Source: Chloroflexi bacterium bin125 (GTDB lineage Bacteria; Chloroflexota; Dehalococcoidia; Bin125). Taken from it: DNA of 44,716 bases. The DNA lies in the NCBI GenBank assembly GCA_002239025.1, contig MPNM01000023.1, positions 1-44,716 on the forward strand, written 5' to 3'. This document shows positions 1-7,157 of this stretch, one piece after another (positions within the stretch are counted from its first letter, which is position 1; each line of letters starts with the position of its first letter). A model generated the notes under the pieces. It saw only the letters and a program-made list of their open reading frames with translations, had not been told where the DNA came from and searched no databases. A program made the position numbers and the translations under genes.

Positions 1-85
1 ATCCATCACTCCGAGCATCCCTCTCTCCCGACCGGTGTCGGCGCCCGCCGATCACAGGTTCGGGCTTGGCCACCAAGTGGTCTGG

Positions 86-124
86 TTTTAGACCGATCAC
101 TGGCCGAGTTTTAGAGCGATCAAT
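86..124. repeat. Imperfect 16-bp direct repeat at the broken edge of a gene
   Basis: TTTTAGACCGATCACT (86-101) recurs as TTTTAGAGCGATCAAT (109-124), two mismatches apart, with the second copy ending just upstream of the truncated reading frame that starts at 139. The copies are 23 nt apart start to start. It may mark a deletion or recombination junction that removed the 5' part of the downstream gene. Function is not known and a chance duplication is possible. Confidence 0.4.
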
Positions 125-138
125 ACATTTGCGGCAGC

Positions 139-456
139 GTGTTGGAAGCTGTGCTGTTGGGAGCTGCTGCGCGAGACCCGCAGACATTCAATCAAGCGAC
201 CCGTTCACCGAAGCAGGAAAACGGAAAGGTCAAACAGTTCCATGGCTGGAAACTGTCAGAGCTAATCGATGTCGCGAGTGAAGTCGGCCTGCTCAAGCCA
301 GATGTCCAGAAGTTTAGTCATGGACTACGGGATTTCAGAAACTACATTCATCCTTACCAGCAATTGAATTCGGGATTCACTCCTGATGAACATACTGGGA
401 ATCTCTGCTTTCAAGCCTTGAAGGCCGCTCTAGCAGACGTTTCTGGAAGTCGGTAA
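139..456 (+). pseudogene. 5'-truncated remnant of a hypothetical protein
   Basis: The 105-residue frame opens at a GTG inside what looks like a conserved segment (VLEAVLL) and ends with the blocks WKLSELIDVA and LRDFRNYIHPYQQ. These resemble the C-terminal part of a widespread family of uncharacterised, mostly helical bacterial proteins in which the FRNYIHP block is preceded by a longer N-terminal region. Here an in-frame stop at about 112-114 cuts the upstream part off and I see no continuation in the other frames. No Shine-Dalgarno sequence precedes the GTG. I infer a decayed or rearranged gene; it could also be a short functional paralogue. No biochemical function can be assigned. Confidence 0.5.
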
Positions 457-482
457 TCCACAACACAACTCACAAACCAACC

Positions 483-845
483 CTACTCCGACGACGCAAC
501 CACAAACCCCGACCAATCCGCCTCCGCCTCTTCATCAAGTGCCGATATCCCCTTCAGCACGACCGGTGGCCTGCCCGGATACTCGACCACCAGGCTCAGC
601 TTGCCGCCTGTGGCGCAGACGTACTTGTTTAACGTCGACAGCAGAAGATCGTCTCGATTCTCGATCCGCGAGACGTTCTCCTGGTTGATACCCAGTTGCT
701 TCGCCAGGCTGACCTGCGTCAGCTCAAGCGCACGGCGAAGGTCTTGCAGCGTCATCTCCTCGGCGATAATCGCCTGCGCGCCCTCCTCGATCCCCCTTCG
801 ACGCTCAGGAGTCAGTTCCTGCAGGATGTCTTCTAGTGATGTCAT
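483..845 (-). CDS. higA: HigA-type antitoxin, XRE-family DNA-binding protein
   Basis: A 120-residue protein with a helix-turn-helix of the Cro/C1 type at about residues 38-75 (LTQVSLAKQLGINQENVSRIE) and a C-terminal strand-rich tail (KLSLVVEYP). This is the architecture of HigA2/XRE antitoxins, which bind their toxin and repress their own promoter. Its ATG shares an ATGA overlap with the terminal TGA of the upstream toxin frame, so the order is toxin first, antitoxin second, as in higBA. Translation is probably coupled to the toxin, although the toxin carries an internal stop 30 codons before this start, so coupling may be weakened. Confidence in family is high; in partner specificity, moderate. 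Confidence 0.85.
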   Translation of the reverse strand: MTSLEDILQELTPERRRGIEEGAQAIIAEEMTLQDLRRALELTQVSLAKQLGINQENVSRIENRDDLLLSTLNKYVCATGGKLSLVVEYPGRPPVVLKGISALDEEAEADWSGFVVASSE

Positions 846-1228
846 TGCGTGCTTCTCGCTCTCCTCAGCCGGCCAAGATGAGCGTCATAGCGCTCGTCCG
901 CCAGCTTGATCAATCGTTGATAGAACCTTCGCTAATTCTGCCCCCGCTTGTTGCCCCCTACGAGCAGGATTGCTTGCTGTGCAGGGTCAAACGCGAAAGC
1001 GACTCGCCACACGTCGGCGCCGACTCGAAATCGAAGCTCCTTCATGTTCGAATGGCGCGATCCGTTCAATGTGTCTGCTCTCGGTCGTCCCATAGCGGGT
1101 CCTCGTTCGCGTAGCGCCACTGTGTGCTTAAGAATTGCGTCCTGGACAGATGTCTCCAGTGCGCGGAACTCGACGAGGAAATGAGGATCGAAGTCGACTC
1201 GCCAGAACATGTAGCCAGTATGCCGCAA
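842..1228 (-). pseudogene. higB: HigB/RelE-type toxin (phage Gp49-like, DUF891) with in-frame amber stop
   Basis: The frame begins with FWRVDFDPHF and continues through LRFRVGADVWRVAFAFD and LLVGGNKRGQN, all characteristic of the Gp49/DUF891 branch of RelE-fold toxins, mRNA interferases. It then meets a TAG at 932-934. Reading on in the same frame gives RRFYQRLIKLADERYDAHL, which is exactly the conserved C-terminus of this family, and ends at a TGA (842-844) overlapping the antitoxin ATG. The full length would be 128 codons with the TAG as codon 99. A single GAG-to-TAG change would explain this, because a glutamate is common at that point. The start may be the internal ATG at 1208-1210 (MFWRV). 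Either the toxin is inactivated, or the stop is read through, or it is an assembly error. Confidence 0.8.
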
Positions 1229-1341
1229 AGAGCATAGGCATTCAAGCGCATTTGCACTGACGAGGAATGGTCTCCCTGGGAACTCGGACGGTCACCCGAC
1301 CAACTAGAAGTCCTTCGCACTTCCAAACAAGCCACGTGAGT

Positions 1342-1548
1342 TCAGTGATCGAGGTGTTCCGCCTCATGTGCTGGAGATTTCCTAGACCCATCCGACGCCT
1401 CTACATAGTCCCAAAGCACAACAATCCCGGTCTCCACCTCTGCCGCGAGCAGACACTCAATCCCCTCCCGCAGTAACGCCCGATGAAACGCGGAGTCACG
1501 TCGAGCCCGAGCCCGCACCGTGTCCTTGAAGTCCCGAGTGAACACCAC
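1342..1548 (-). CDS. Small antidote-like transcriptional regulator, possibly 3'-truncated
   Basis: A 68-residue protein starting VFTRDFKDTVRARARRD, followed by FHRALLREGIECLLAAEVETG and VVLWDYVEAS. The pattern (TRDFKxTVxxRxxRDxxFxxALLxExxxxLLxGExxTGxxxLRDYxxA) belongs to a small family of addiction-module antidote or HTH regulators that normally continue about 30 residues with a DNA-binding helix pair. Here the frame ends soon after DYVEAS in unrelated residues (DGSRKSPAHEAEHLDH), so the C-terminal part appears lost or frame-shifted. It lies upstream of the HigBA-like pair on the same strand with about 110 nt between. No toxin partner is seen beside it. Confidence 0.55.
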   Translation of the reverse strand: MVFTRDFKDTVRARARRDSAFHRALLREGIECLLAAEVETGIVVLWDYVEASDGSRKSPAHEAEHLDH

Positions 1549-1643
1549 AGCGTTTCCTTCTCACTCGACCGTATCGCGAACCTGAATCACAGACCCTCTC
1601 AGCAAACCCCGACACACCACCCCATCCCCTAACACGCTCTAAT

Positions 1644-1657
1644 GTTCTATTAAGAAC
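1644..1657 (+). promoter_or_regulatory. Palindrome just upstream of the HTH/SEC-C gene, candidate operator
   Basis: GTTCTATTAAGAAC is a perfect 5+5 inverted repeat (GTTCT/AGAAC) around ATTA. It directly abuts the Shine-Dalgarno AGGAG (1658-1662), which lies 7 nt before the ATG at 1670. The internal TATTAA could act as a -10 element. As the downstream gene encodes a helix-turn-helix protein, autoregulation is a reasonable guess, but nothing in the sequence proves that this protein binds here. Confidence 0.35.
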
Positions 1658-1669
1658 AGGAGCCCAACC

Positions 1670-2476
1670 ATGCCCATTTCACCTCGGCGACGCCGACGTA
1701 TGCAGCGCGAACACCAGCTTCGCCAGAATGGATACACCCTCCAACAGATCGCCGACAAGCTCAAAGTCTCCGTCGCCACCGTCCACGCCGACCTCCGCGC
1801 GCTCGAAACCGATTGGGATGACTTCGCCCAATCGCTTCACAACGACCTCCTGCTCCAGCAAATCACACGACTCAACCGCCGTATCAGCAGGCTCAGCAAC
1901 AGTCCCGTTCCAGGTCACGAACTCTGCCGGACCATCGAAGACCGCCTCCGGCTCGAGGCACTGTTTACCCAGAACCTCAACGCAGCCAACCGCGAACTCC
2001 GCTTGCTCCTCCGCCAACTCTCGCCCAGCGCTCGGCCCGCCAATGGCGAAGTCATAGACATCGAACTCGCCGACTACCCAGACCACGAACTCGCCGACCC
2101 TGAACGAACCCGAGTAAACCTGAAAAAACCTGAAAGCCTTCAGGCCGCCATCCCGCAGAAAACGCAGGAGATCAAAGCCTCAGAGACCCAGAAAAAAAAC
2201 TCACCCGAAAACCTGAATCCTGACCTGCCCCGCAACACTGGACGCAACAAACCTTGTCCCTGCGGCAGCGGACAGAAGCGCAAACACTGCCATCCCCAAC
2301 ATTCCAGCTCTCCCCCTCTGGGGGAGATGTCACAGAGTGACAGAGGGGGCCTCCCACTCGACATCGAAGCCGAGGTCCTACGCCTCACCAGGCAGTTTGA
2401 GGCCGCGGAACGAAACGACGGTCAACTCGCCCAGGTCAGGACTCAGAAGCAGCTAGCTGCGCTCCCGGGGAAGTGA
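1670..2476 (+). CDS. HTH protein with C-terminal SEC-C zinc motif
   Basis: This 268-residue protein has an N-terminal helix-turn-helix (residues about 9-46: REHQLRQNGYTLQQIADKL then VSVATVHADLRALE), a helical middle, a lysine- and proline-rich linker (about 140-195) and a SEC-C zinc-binding motif, GRNKPCPCGSGQKRKHCH (about 191-208; C-x-C-x8-C-H). SEC-C modules bind zinc and occur at the end of SecA and in many regulatory or accessory proteins. Immediately after the zinc motif the frame runs through a genomic hairpin repeat (2308-2349) that codes PPLGEMSQSDRGGL, so that segment is probably an insertion rather than ancestral protein. Start chosen at ATG 1670 with AGGAG 7 nt upstream. Function is unknown; a DNA-binding regulator is likely. 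Confidence 0.7.
   Translation: MPISPRRRRRMQREHQLRQNGYTLQQIADKLKVSVATVHADLRALETDWDDFAQSLHNDLLLQQITRLNRRISRLSNSPVPGHELCRTIEDRLRLEALFTQNLNAANRELRLLLRQLSPSARPANGEVIDIELADYPDHELADPERTRVNLKKPESLQAAIPQKTQEIKASETQKKNSPENLNPDLPRNTGRNKPCPCGSGQKRKHCHPQHSSSPPLGEMSQSDRGGLPLDIEAEVLRLTRQFEAAERNDGQLAQVRTQKQLAALPGK
2308..2349. repeat. Hairpin repeat (single arm) inside a coding region
   Basis: CTCCCCC/GGGGGAG (2310-2316, 2320-2326) forms one hairpin, TGTCAC-AGA-GTGACA (2328-2342) a second, and CCCCCTCT (2312-2319) can instead pair with AGAGGGGG (2342-2349). The same unit occurs as inverted pairs near 22.3 kb and 34.5 kb in this window. Here only one arm is present and it keeps the reading frame of the HTH/SEC-C gene open. 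Similar units translated as (P)LxGEMSxSDRGG are seen in proteins of other bacteria, from general knowledge. Confidence 0.85.
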
Positions 2477-2538
2477 TAGCCAGATGGCGACAGAAGCGGC
2501 ATGGTTCCCCCGCTGACGCGCTCCCGGACCAACGATCC

Positions 2539-3981
2539 CTATCGCGTTCGCCTTGCTCTAGAACGGTCCCCGGCGGCTTTGGATTCGTTCCAGGGCTGAC
2601 GAGTGAAGGGGACTCCCAGGTTTCGGTCGATCTCTCGCCACTTGGACTCTTCCTCGCGGGTGACAAACGTGATCGCTTCGCCTTCGCGGCCCATCCGACC
2701 TGTGCGGCCGACTCGATGGGTGAAGAGCTGCGGGGATTCGGGAAGGTCGTAGTTGATCACCTGGCCGACGCCCTCGACGTCAAGCCCGCGCGCGGCCACG
2801 TTCGTCGCAACCAGGATCGGCGTCTCGCCGGAGCGGAAGTCGCGCATCACCCGCTCGCGAGCGTTCTGGCGCAGGTTGCCTTGCAGCGCGCCCACCGGGT
2901 AGCCCAGCGCATCGAGCTGACGGGCGAGCTTCTTGACCCCATGCTTGGTCTTGCCGAAGACAATCACTGCCTCGTCGTCGCGCTCGTCCAGCAACGTCCT
3001 CAAAGCGTCGATCTTTTGGTCGCGCTGAATCGTGTAGATCAGATGCATGACGCCGGGCAGCGTTTGCAGGTCTGCGTCGACCTCCGCCGTGGCGGGCTGG
3101 CGCAAGTGCTTGGCTGCGGTCTTCGCCACCCAGTCGGGCAAGGTCGCCGAGAACATCGCGGTCTGACGGTCGGAAGGTGTGTGACCGAGGATTGCCTCAA
3201 CATCGCGAGCGAAACCGCGGTCCAGCATCTCATCGGCCTCATCCAGCACCAGGAAATGCACAGATCGGAGGTCGAGCGTGCCCTGTCGGATGTGGTCCAG
3301 GGTGCGACCCGGAGTGCCGATCACGATCTGCGGGCCGCGCCTGAGCGCCTGCTGTTCGGTGCGCGCTGAGCGGCCGCCATACAGCAGGGTCGTCTGCAGC
3401 CCGTTTGCGTTGGCGACAGCGTCAGTGACCTGGCTCACCTGGATTGCCAACTCCCGGGTCGGTGTGAGCACCAGTGCCTGGACCTGATGAACGGAGGGGT
3501 CGCAGCGCTCGACCAACGGGATCGCGAACGCCAGGGTCTTGCCCGAGCCGGTCCGCGCCTGCCCGATCACGTCCCGACCGCCGAGCAGCAGGGGAATCGT
3601 CTGGTCCTGGATGGGCGTGGGCTCTGAGATCTCCATCACGGCCAGTGCCGTCATCGTCGAGCGGCTCAGCCCAATCTCGGAGAAGGCCGAGACCGGACCG
3701 ACTTCTCCTGGACCGTCGCCGATGGATTCGTCTGCTCGATCGGGCGCCGCCGGCCTTGCTTCCGGCCTCGCTGCCGGCTTGGCTCGTTGGAGGTTGTCAG
3801 ACGGCAGTGCTGACTTGGTGCTGCCCTGGCGACCTGCGTAGCACGACTTGCAATACACCGGCCGGTCCGCGCGAGGACGGAATGGAACACTCGCTGAAGC
3901 GCCGCAGTCTGCGCAGGTGACCGAGTGTCGAGGTTTGCGCGCCCGCGATCGTCGTCGAGCGGCTACGGATGCTGTAGGCAT
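2539..3981 (-). CDS. DEAD-box ATP-dependent RNA helicase with N-terminal zinc ribbon
   Basis: A 480-residue cytoplasmic RNA helicase that unwinds structured RNA in ribosome assembly or mRNA decay. It has an N-terminal zinc ribbon (CADCG about residues 23-27, CKSC about 45-48), a low-complexity linker, then the full DEAD-box set: Q motif (PTPIQDQTIP), motif I (ARTGSGKT), Ia (PTRELA), Ib (TPGR), II (DEAD), III (SAT), V (ATNVAARGLD) and VI (HRVGRTGR), ending in a basic tail. The N-terminal ribbon is unusual for E. coli-type RhlE/CsdA but is seen in some Chloroflexota proteins. It converges with the HTH/SEC-C gene, leaving 62 nt between stops. The exact family name (RhlE, CsdA, CshA) cannot be decided from sequence alone. 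Confidence 0.93.
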   Translation of the reverse strand: MPTASVAARRRSRARKPRHSVTCADCGASASVPFRPRADRPVYCKSCYAGRQGSTKSALPSDNLQRAKPAARPEARPAAPDRADESIGDGPGEVGPVSAFSEIGLSRSTMTALAVMEISEPTPIQDQTIPLLLGGRDVIGQARTGSGKTLAFAIPLVERCDPSVHQVQALVLTPTRELAIQVSQVTDAVANANGLQTTLLYGGRSARTEQQALRRGPQIVIGTPGRTLDHIRQGTLDLRSVHFLVLDEADEMLDRGFARDVEAILGHTPSDRQTAMFSATLPDWVAKTAAKHLRQPATAEVDADLQTLPGVMHLIYTIQRDQKIDALRTLLDERDDEAVIVFGKTKHGVKKLARQLDALGYPVGALQGNLRQNARERVMRDFRSGETPILVATNVAARGLDVEGVGQVINYDLPESPQLFTHRVGRTGRMGREGEAITFVTREEESKWREIDRNLGVPFTRQPWNESKAAGDRSRARRTR

Positions 3982-4025
3982 GTGTTAGAAGACTCCTCAG
4001 GGGACGGTGTTAGTTGAGTGAATCG

Positions 4026-4042
4026 GGGCCGGCTGGCGGCCC
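4026..4042. other. GC-rich hairpin in the helicase 5' region
   Basis: GGGCCG-GCTGG-CGGCCC forms a 6-bp perfect stem about 45 nt upstream of the helicase start on the minus strand. It could be part of a structured 5' UTR, as several DEAD-box helicase genes are controlled by leader RNA structure, but no T-tract or known motif accompanies it. The rest of 3982-4234 shows nothing that I can recognise. Confidence 0.25.
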
Positions 4043-4234
4043 AATTGAAGCAAAAGTGAAATTCGGATCTTGCGTGGGGATTCAAAGATGATCCATACGT
4101 CTTGCTCGACGGTATCAGTGAACGCTCATTCCCCATATCGCGGAGTTACCGCCGGGAACATCCACGCATCGGTGAGCTCAACGTGCAAACGCCAATCCCT
4201 GCTTCCGCACCCTTGGCAAACCCAGTCCTTCGCG

Positions 4235-4311
4235 TGGTCCCCCCGGGAGGACTCGAACCTCCAGCCTACGGATTAGAAGTCCGTTGCTCTGTCCGGTTGA
4301 GCTACGGGGGG
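4235..4311 (-). tRNA. tRNA-Arg (anticodon TCT)
   Basis: On the minus strand the 74-nt body (4238-4311) folds as a full cloverleaf: acceptor CCCCCCG/CGGGGGG, D-arm GCTC/GAGC, anticodon stem ACGGA/TCCGT with loop CTTCTAA (anticodon TCT), T-arm GGAGG/CCTCC with TTCGAGT loop, discriminator A and a genome-encoded CCA at 4235-4237. It reads AGA codons for arginine. Its first base lies directly against the stop codon of the upstream lysozyme-fold gene (4312-4314), so it is probably cut out of a shared transcript. Confidence 0.97.
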
Positions 4312-5685
4312 TCAGCTTTGCGGGCGGCCCGCCTCGTAGAAGGCCGCGCCCCGCTTATCCAATGATATGTTGACCGACTCCGTCTCCGACCTCCCGTCCG
4401 GGTAGTGGAACTCCAACGCGATCCGGCCTCGATGTGATCCCTCGGGCACGCCGCCGGCCGCTGCCGAGATGCTCAACCGCGATGGCTGCGGCGCAAACCC
4501 ATGCCCTTCCCCGAGCGCGACGCCACCGCTCACGTTGATACTCAGCCAGCTCGGTGTCTCCACCACATGCCAGGCCAGCAGTCCCGAACCGTCGTTGTGA
4601 ATCAACAGCGGTACATCACCCGATTCGAGCTGCGACGAACTGATCTCCAGCGTTGTCTCGTCGAGACGCAGCACCGGCTGACCCAGGATCCGAGCCCGTG
4701 TCGTATCCGCCGAAGGATCGCCGGATGCCGCGCGCGCTTGCGCCCCGCCAGGCAGCGGCATGTTCATTTCGGCGAACGCCGAGGCCGCACTGATCTCCAC
4801 ATAGATCGCATCCAGACCGGCATAGAACACATCCAAGTCTAACGGCATCCCGGTTGCGCTCAGCGCGGCCAGGTTCGGCAGCGAGATCGCCAGCGGGTCC
4901 CACAGCCGCTGGCCACGCTCAATCGGCGGATTGATCACGCAGCCCAGCACCAGTTCCTGATAAGTGAACTCCCAGCGTCGCTCCTCGTCGCAACCGTAGA
5001 TCCCACGTCCCGGCTGCTTCGACGGATGCTGGGGATGATTAATCCCGGCCCAACCGTTGTACGCCCATAACGCGTAGTACCACGACTCGATGAAGGTTGG
5101 ATCATGCGTACCGACGATTGGGAAAAAGGTGTCGTTCCACTTCTCGGCCAGGATTCGCGCACCGGCCGCAATGTTGTAAGCGAAGTGCGACCCCACCAAC
5201 GCCTCATACCGCGAAGGCAGCCCGCCGTCGTTATTGATGCTGCTCGTGATCTGCATGATCCCATAGCCGCAGTCGATCGAGAGCTTGGGCGCTCCCAGTG
5301 TGCCCCAGTCGACCTCGTACGCAGCCTGCGCCATCTTGCTCTCAACCCAGGCGATGGCGTACAGAATCTGCGGTGGTATCGCCGCCGATGGCACTTCGAT
5401 TCGATCCTCGCCGATCGTCAACACCGGCAGTTGAAAGTCCTCGTCCTCAGGAAAGAGCTGGTTGGCGGCCGCCAAACGCAGCGTGTCAAGATACGTCAGT
5501 CGAGACTCTGCTGCTTCATACGCCTCCAGCGAGAACGGAGGCCCGCCGCCGCTGTATGGACAGCTCGACAGAGCCGCCTGGACCGAGCCGCCCTCAAGCA
5601 ACTGATCCACAGCCAGCCCTGCGCTGAGAACGAGCAGCATGATCAGCAGCGTCTTGGCTCGCAGCGCTCTCACCCCACCCACCAT
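4312..5685 (-). CDS. Secreted lysozyme-fold (lytic transglycosylase-like) protein
   Basis: A 457-residue exported protein. Residues about 10-30 form a hydrophobic signal or anchor (KTLLIMLLVLSAGLAV). The SLT/lysozyme-like region spans about 100-235: ILYAIAWVESKM with the candidate catalytic glutamate E115, then GYGIMQITS (about 139-147) and AGARILAEKWN, the core pattern of family 1 lytic transglycosylases that cleave peptidoglycan. Three cysteines after it (SIDCGYG, YGCDEE, LGCVI) suggest disulfides. The C-terminal 120 residues look like a beta-sandwich (PSWLSINVSGGV). Its start overlaps the end of the small membrane gene upstream by 16 nt, so the two are coupled, and its TGA touches the tRNA-Arg. 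Substrate not proven. Confidence 0.75.
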   Translation of the reverse strand: MVGGVRALRAKTLLIMLLVLSAGLAVDQLLEGGSVQAALSSCPYSGGGPPFSLEAYEAAESRLTYLDTLRLAAANQLFPEDEDFQLPVLTIGEDRIEVPSAAIPPQILYAIAWVESKMAQAAYEVDWGTLGAPKLSIDCGYGIMQITSSINNDGGLPSRYEALVGSHFAYNIAAGARILAEKWNDTFFPIVGTHDPTFIESWYYALWAYNGWAGINHPQHPSKQPGRGIYGCDEERRWEFTYQELVLGCVINPPIERGQRLWDPLAISLPNLAALSATGMPLDLDVFYAGLDAIYVEISAASAFAEMNMPLPGGAQARAASGDPSADTTRARILGQPVLRLDETTLEISSSQLESGDVPLLIHNDGSGLLAWHVVETPSWLSINVSGGVALGEGHGFAPQPSRLSISAAAGGVPEGSHRGRIALEFHYPDGRSETESVNISLDKRGAAFYEAGRPQS

Positions 5686-5897
5686 CCAGCCAGCGAAGAC
5701 TCGGCCAGAATGTACTGCCCTTCCAACACGTGATTTGAGAATTCAAGTGCGCCGCTGCCGAGCTCAATCGTCGCTCCGCCTTGGGGTATCAATAGCCCCA
5801 GCAACAGCCCGACGATCGGGAGCAAGATCAATAGCAGCCAGACAATCAGGCGTCGCCGCCCGCGTGGCTTGAAGCTTGACGCATCCACTCGCAGCAT
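5670..5897 (-). CDS. Small single-pass membrane protein of unknown function
   Basis: About 75 residues if it starts at the ATG at 5895-5897 (MLRVDASSFKPRG); an upstream in-frame ATG at 5927 would add ten residues. A basic stretch (KPRGRRRL) is followed by a strong transmembrane segment (IVWLLLILLPIVGLLLGLLI) and an outside tail that ends in GWWVG. Its 3' end overlaps the start of the lysozyme-fold gene, which suggests the two work together at the cell surface. I do not recognise a family. Confidence 0.55.
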   Translation of the reverse strand: MLRVDASSFKPRGRRRLIVWLLLILLPIVGLLLGLLIPQGGATIELGSGALEFSNHVLEGQYILAESSLAGWWVG

Positions 5898-5929
5898 CGA
5901 CCCGTCGGCCCCGCCAGGCCCCACCATGT

Positions 5930-5988
5930 CGTGTGTTCACACGCGTTCCGACTCTACCACGATGTCTCCAGCTCGAAGTCGTGTGAAC
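5930..5988. promoter_or_regulatory. Inverted repeats in the divergent tyrA / membrane-gene intergenic region
   Basis: CGTGTGTTCACACG (5930-5943) is a perfect palindrome, and its half GTTCACACG recurs inverted as CGTGTGAAC near 5980-5988. The pair lies between the divergent starts of the small membrane gene and tyrA, where an operator would be expected. No matching regulator is encoded nearby, so this is a candidate only. Confidence 0.3.
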
Positions 5989-6125
5989 CGACGCGGAGAG
6001 GCGCGGCTCGTGCCGCGCTGCGATACTGTGAGCGTCAACAGGCGCATGGACACTGCGGCCGCGACTCATGCGGCATCGACGAGCGATTCAGCGCAGGCCG
6101 TTCAGGGCGAGAACAGGAGGCGCCG

Positions 6126-7154
6126 ATGGCGCGCATTGCGATTATTGGATTGGGCTACATCGGTGGCTCAATCGGGATGGGGTTGCGAGCAGCGAAACTG
6201 CGCGACACCGAGATCGTCGGGTTCGACGATTGGCGCTCGGCGCGCAATGCCGCCGGCAAGCAAGACGCCGTTGACAAGGTGGTCGGCAATCCACGCGAAG
6301 CGGTCGACGGCGCGGGTCTCGTCATTCTCGCCACGCCGCCCGCCGCTACGTCGGAGTTGCTGGAGGAGATCGCGCCATCCCTCGGTCGCGGCGCAGCGGT
6401 GACCGACACGGCAGCTTCGAAGACGCAGATTCAGGCATGGGCTTCGCAGCACCTCCCCACTGGCGTGTCGTTCGTCGGTGGACACCCGATGGCCGGCGAC
6501 GCGTCGGCGTTCGGCATCGACAACGCCAGTCCCGACCTGTTCCAGGGCAAGCGCTGGTTTGTCAGCCCGTCGCCAACCGCATCCGACAGCGCGGTCAAGT
6601 CCGTACTCGGCATGGTCCGCGAACTCGGTGCGACGCCTCACTTTCTCGAAGCCACCGAGCATGACTACGTGATGGCCGGAGTCTCGCATTTGCCGTTAGT
6701 AGTCTCTTCAGCGCTGTTCACGATGCTGCGCAGCTCGGACGGCTGGCCCGACTTCGGACGCGCGGCCGGCGATACGTTCCGCGCCATGACCGCGTTCAAC
6801 TCGGGCGATCCCAGCATGACCACCGAGATCGCGGTCACCAACAAGGAGCAGGTCCAGCACTGGATTGACCGATTGGTGCTCGAATTGAGTCGGGTCCGCG
6901 AATTGCTCGACGAGCCGGAGGAGGAGGTCTTCCGCGAGTACTCGGCGGCGCAAATTAATCACGCCAAATTCCTCGGCGGAGACGACCTCGATCCTGACGC
7001 CGGCGCGCAACCGGACATTCCCGACGCAACATCGCAGATGGCGGCGCTGCTCGTCAGTCCACGCCTGTACGACAAGGTGCGCACGATGACCAAGCGCAGC
7101 GAAGACAAAGAAAAGCAGCGCGAATCTCGCAGTCGTCGTTGGGGTCGCGGTTGA
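6126..7154 (+). CDS. tyrA: Prephenate dehydrogenase
   Basis: A 342-residue enzyme that oxidatively decarboxylates prephenate to 4-hydroxyphenylpyruvate in tyrosine synthesis (or arogenate to tyrosine; substrate choice cannot be read here). It has the N-terminal dinucleotide-binding motif GLGYIGGSIG (residues 8-17), GGHPMAG around H120 and the conserved GVSHLP histidine (H188), then the all-helical dimerisation domain. No ACT domain follows; the tail is basic and disordered. The start at 6126 is supported by AGGAGG (6115-6120), 5 nt upstream. It begins the plus-strand aromatic cluster and is separated from aroA by only 3 nt. Confidence 0.95.
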   Translation: MARIAIIGLGYIGGSIGMGLRAAKLRDTEIVGFDDWRSARNAAGKQDAVDKVVGNPREAVDGAGLVILATPPAATSELLEEIAPSLGRGAAVTDTAASKTQIQAWASQHLPTGVSFVGGHPMAGDASAFGIDNASPDLFQGKRWFVSPSPTASDSAVKSVLGMVRELGATPHFLEATEHDYVMAGVSHLPLVVSSALFTMLRSSDGWPDFGRAAGDTFRAMTAFNSGDPSMTTEIAVTNKEQVQHWIDRLVLELSRVRELLDEPEEEVFREYSAAQINHAKFLGGDDLDPDAGAQPDIPDATSQMAALLVSPRLYDKVRTMTKRSEDKEKQRESRSRRWGRG

Positions 7155-7157
7155 TCC

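Noticed and set aside
2473-3369. A 298-residue plus-strand frame opposite the helicase gene
   Set aside because: It is a mirror of the DEAD-box helicase coding strand and has no motifs of its own.
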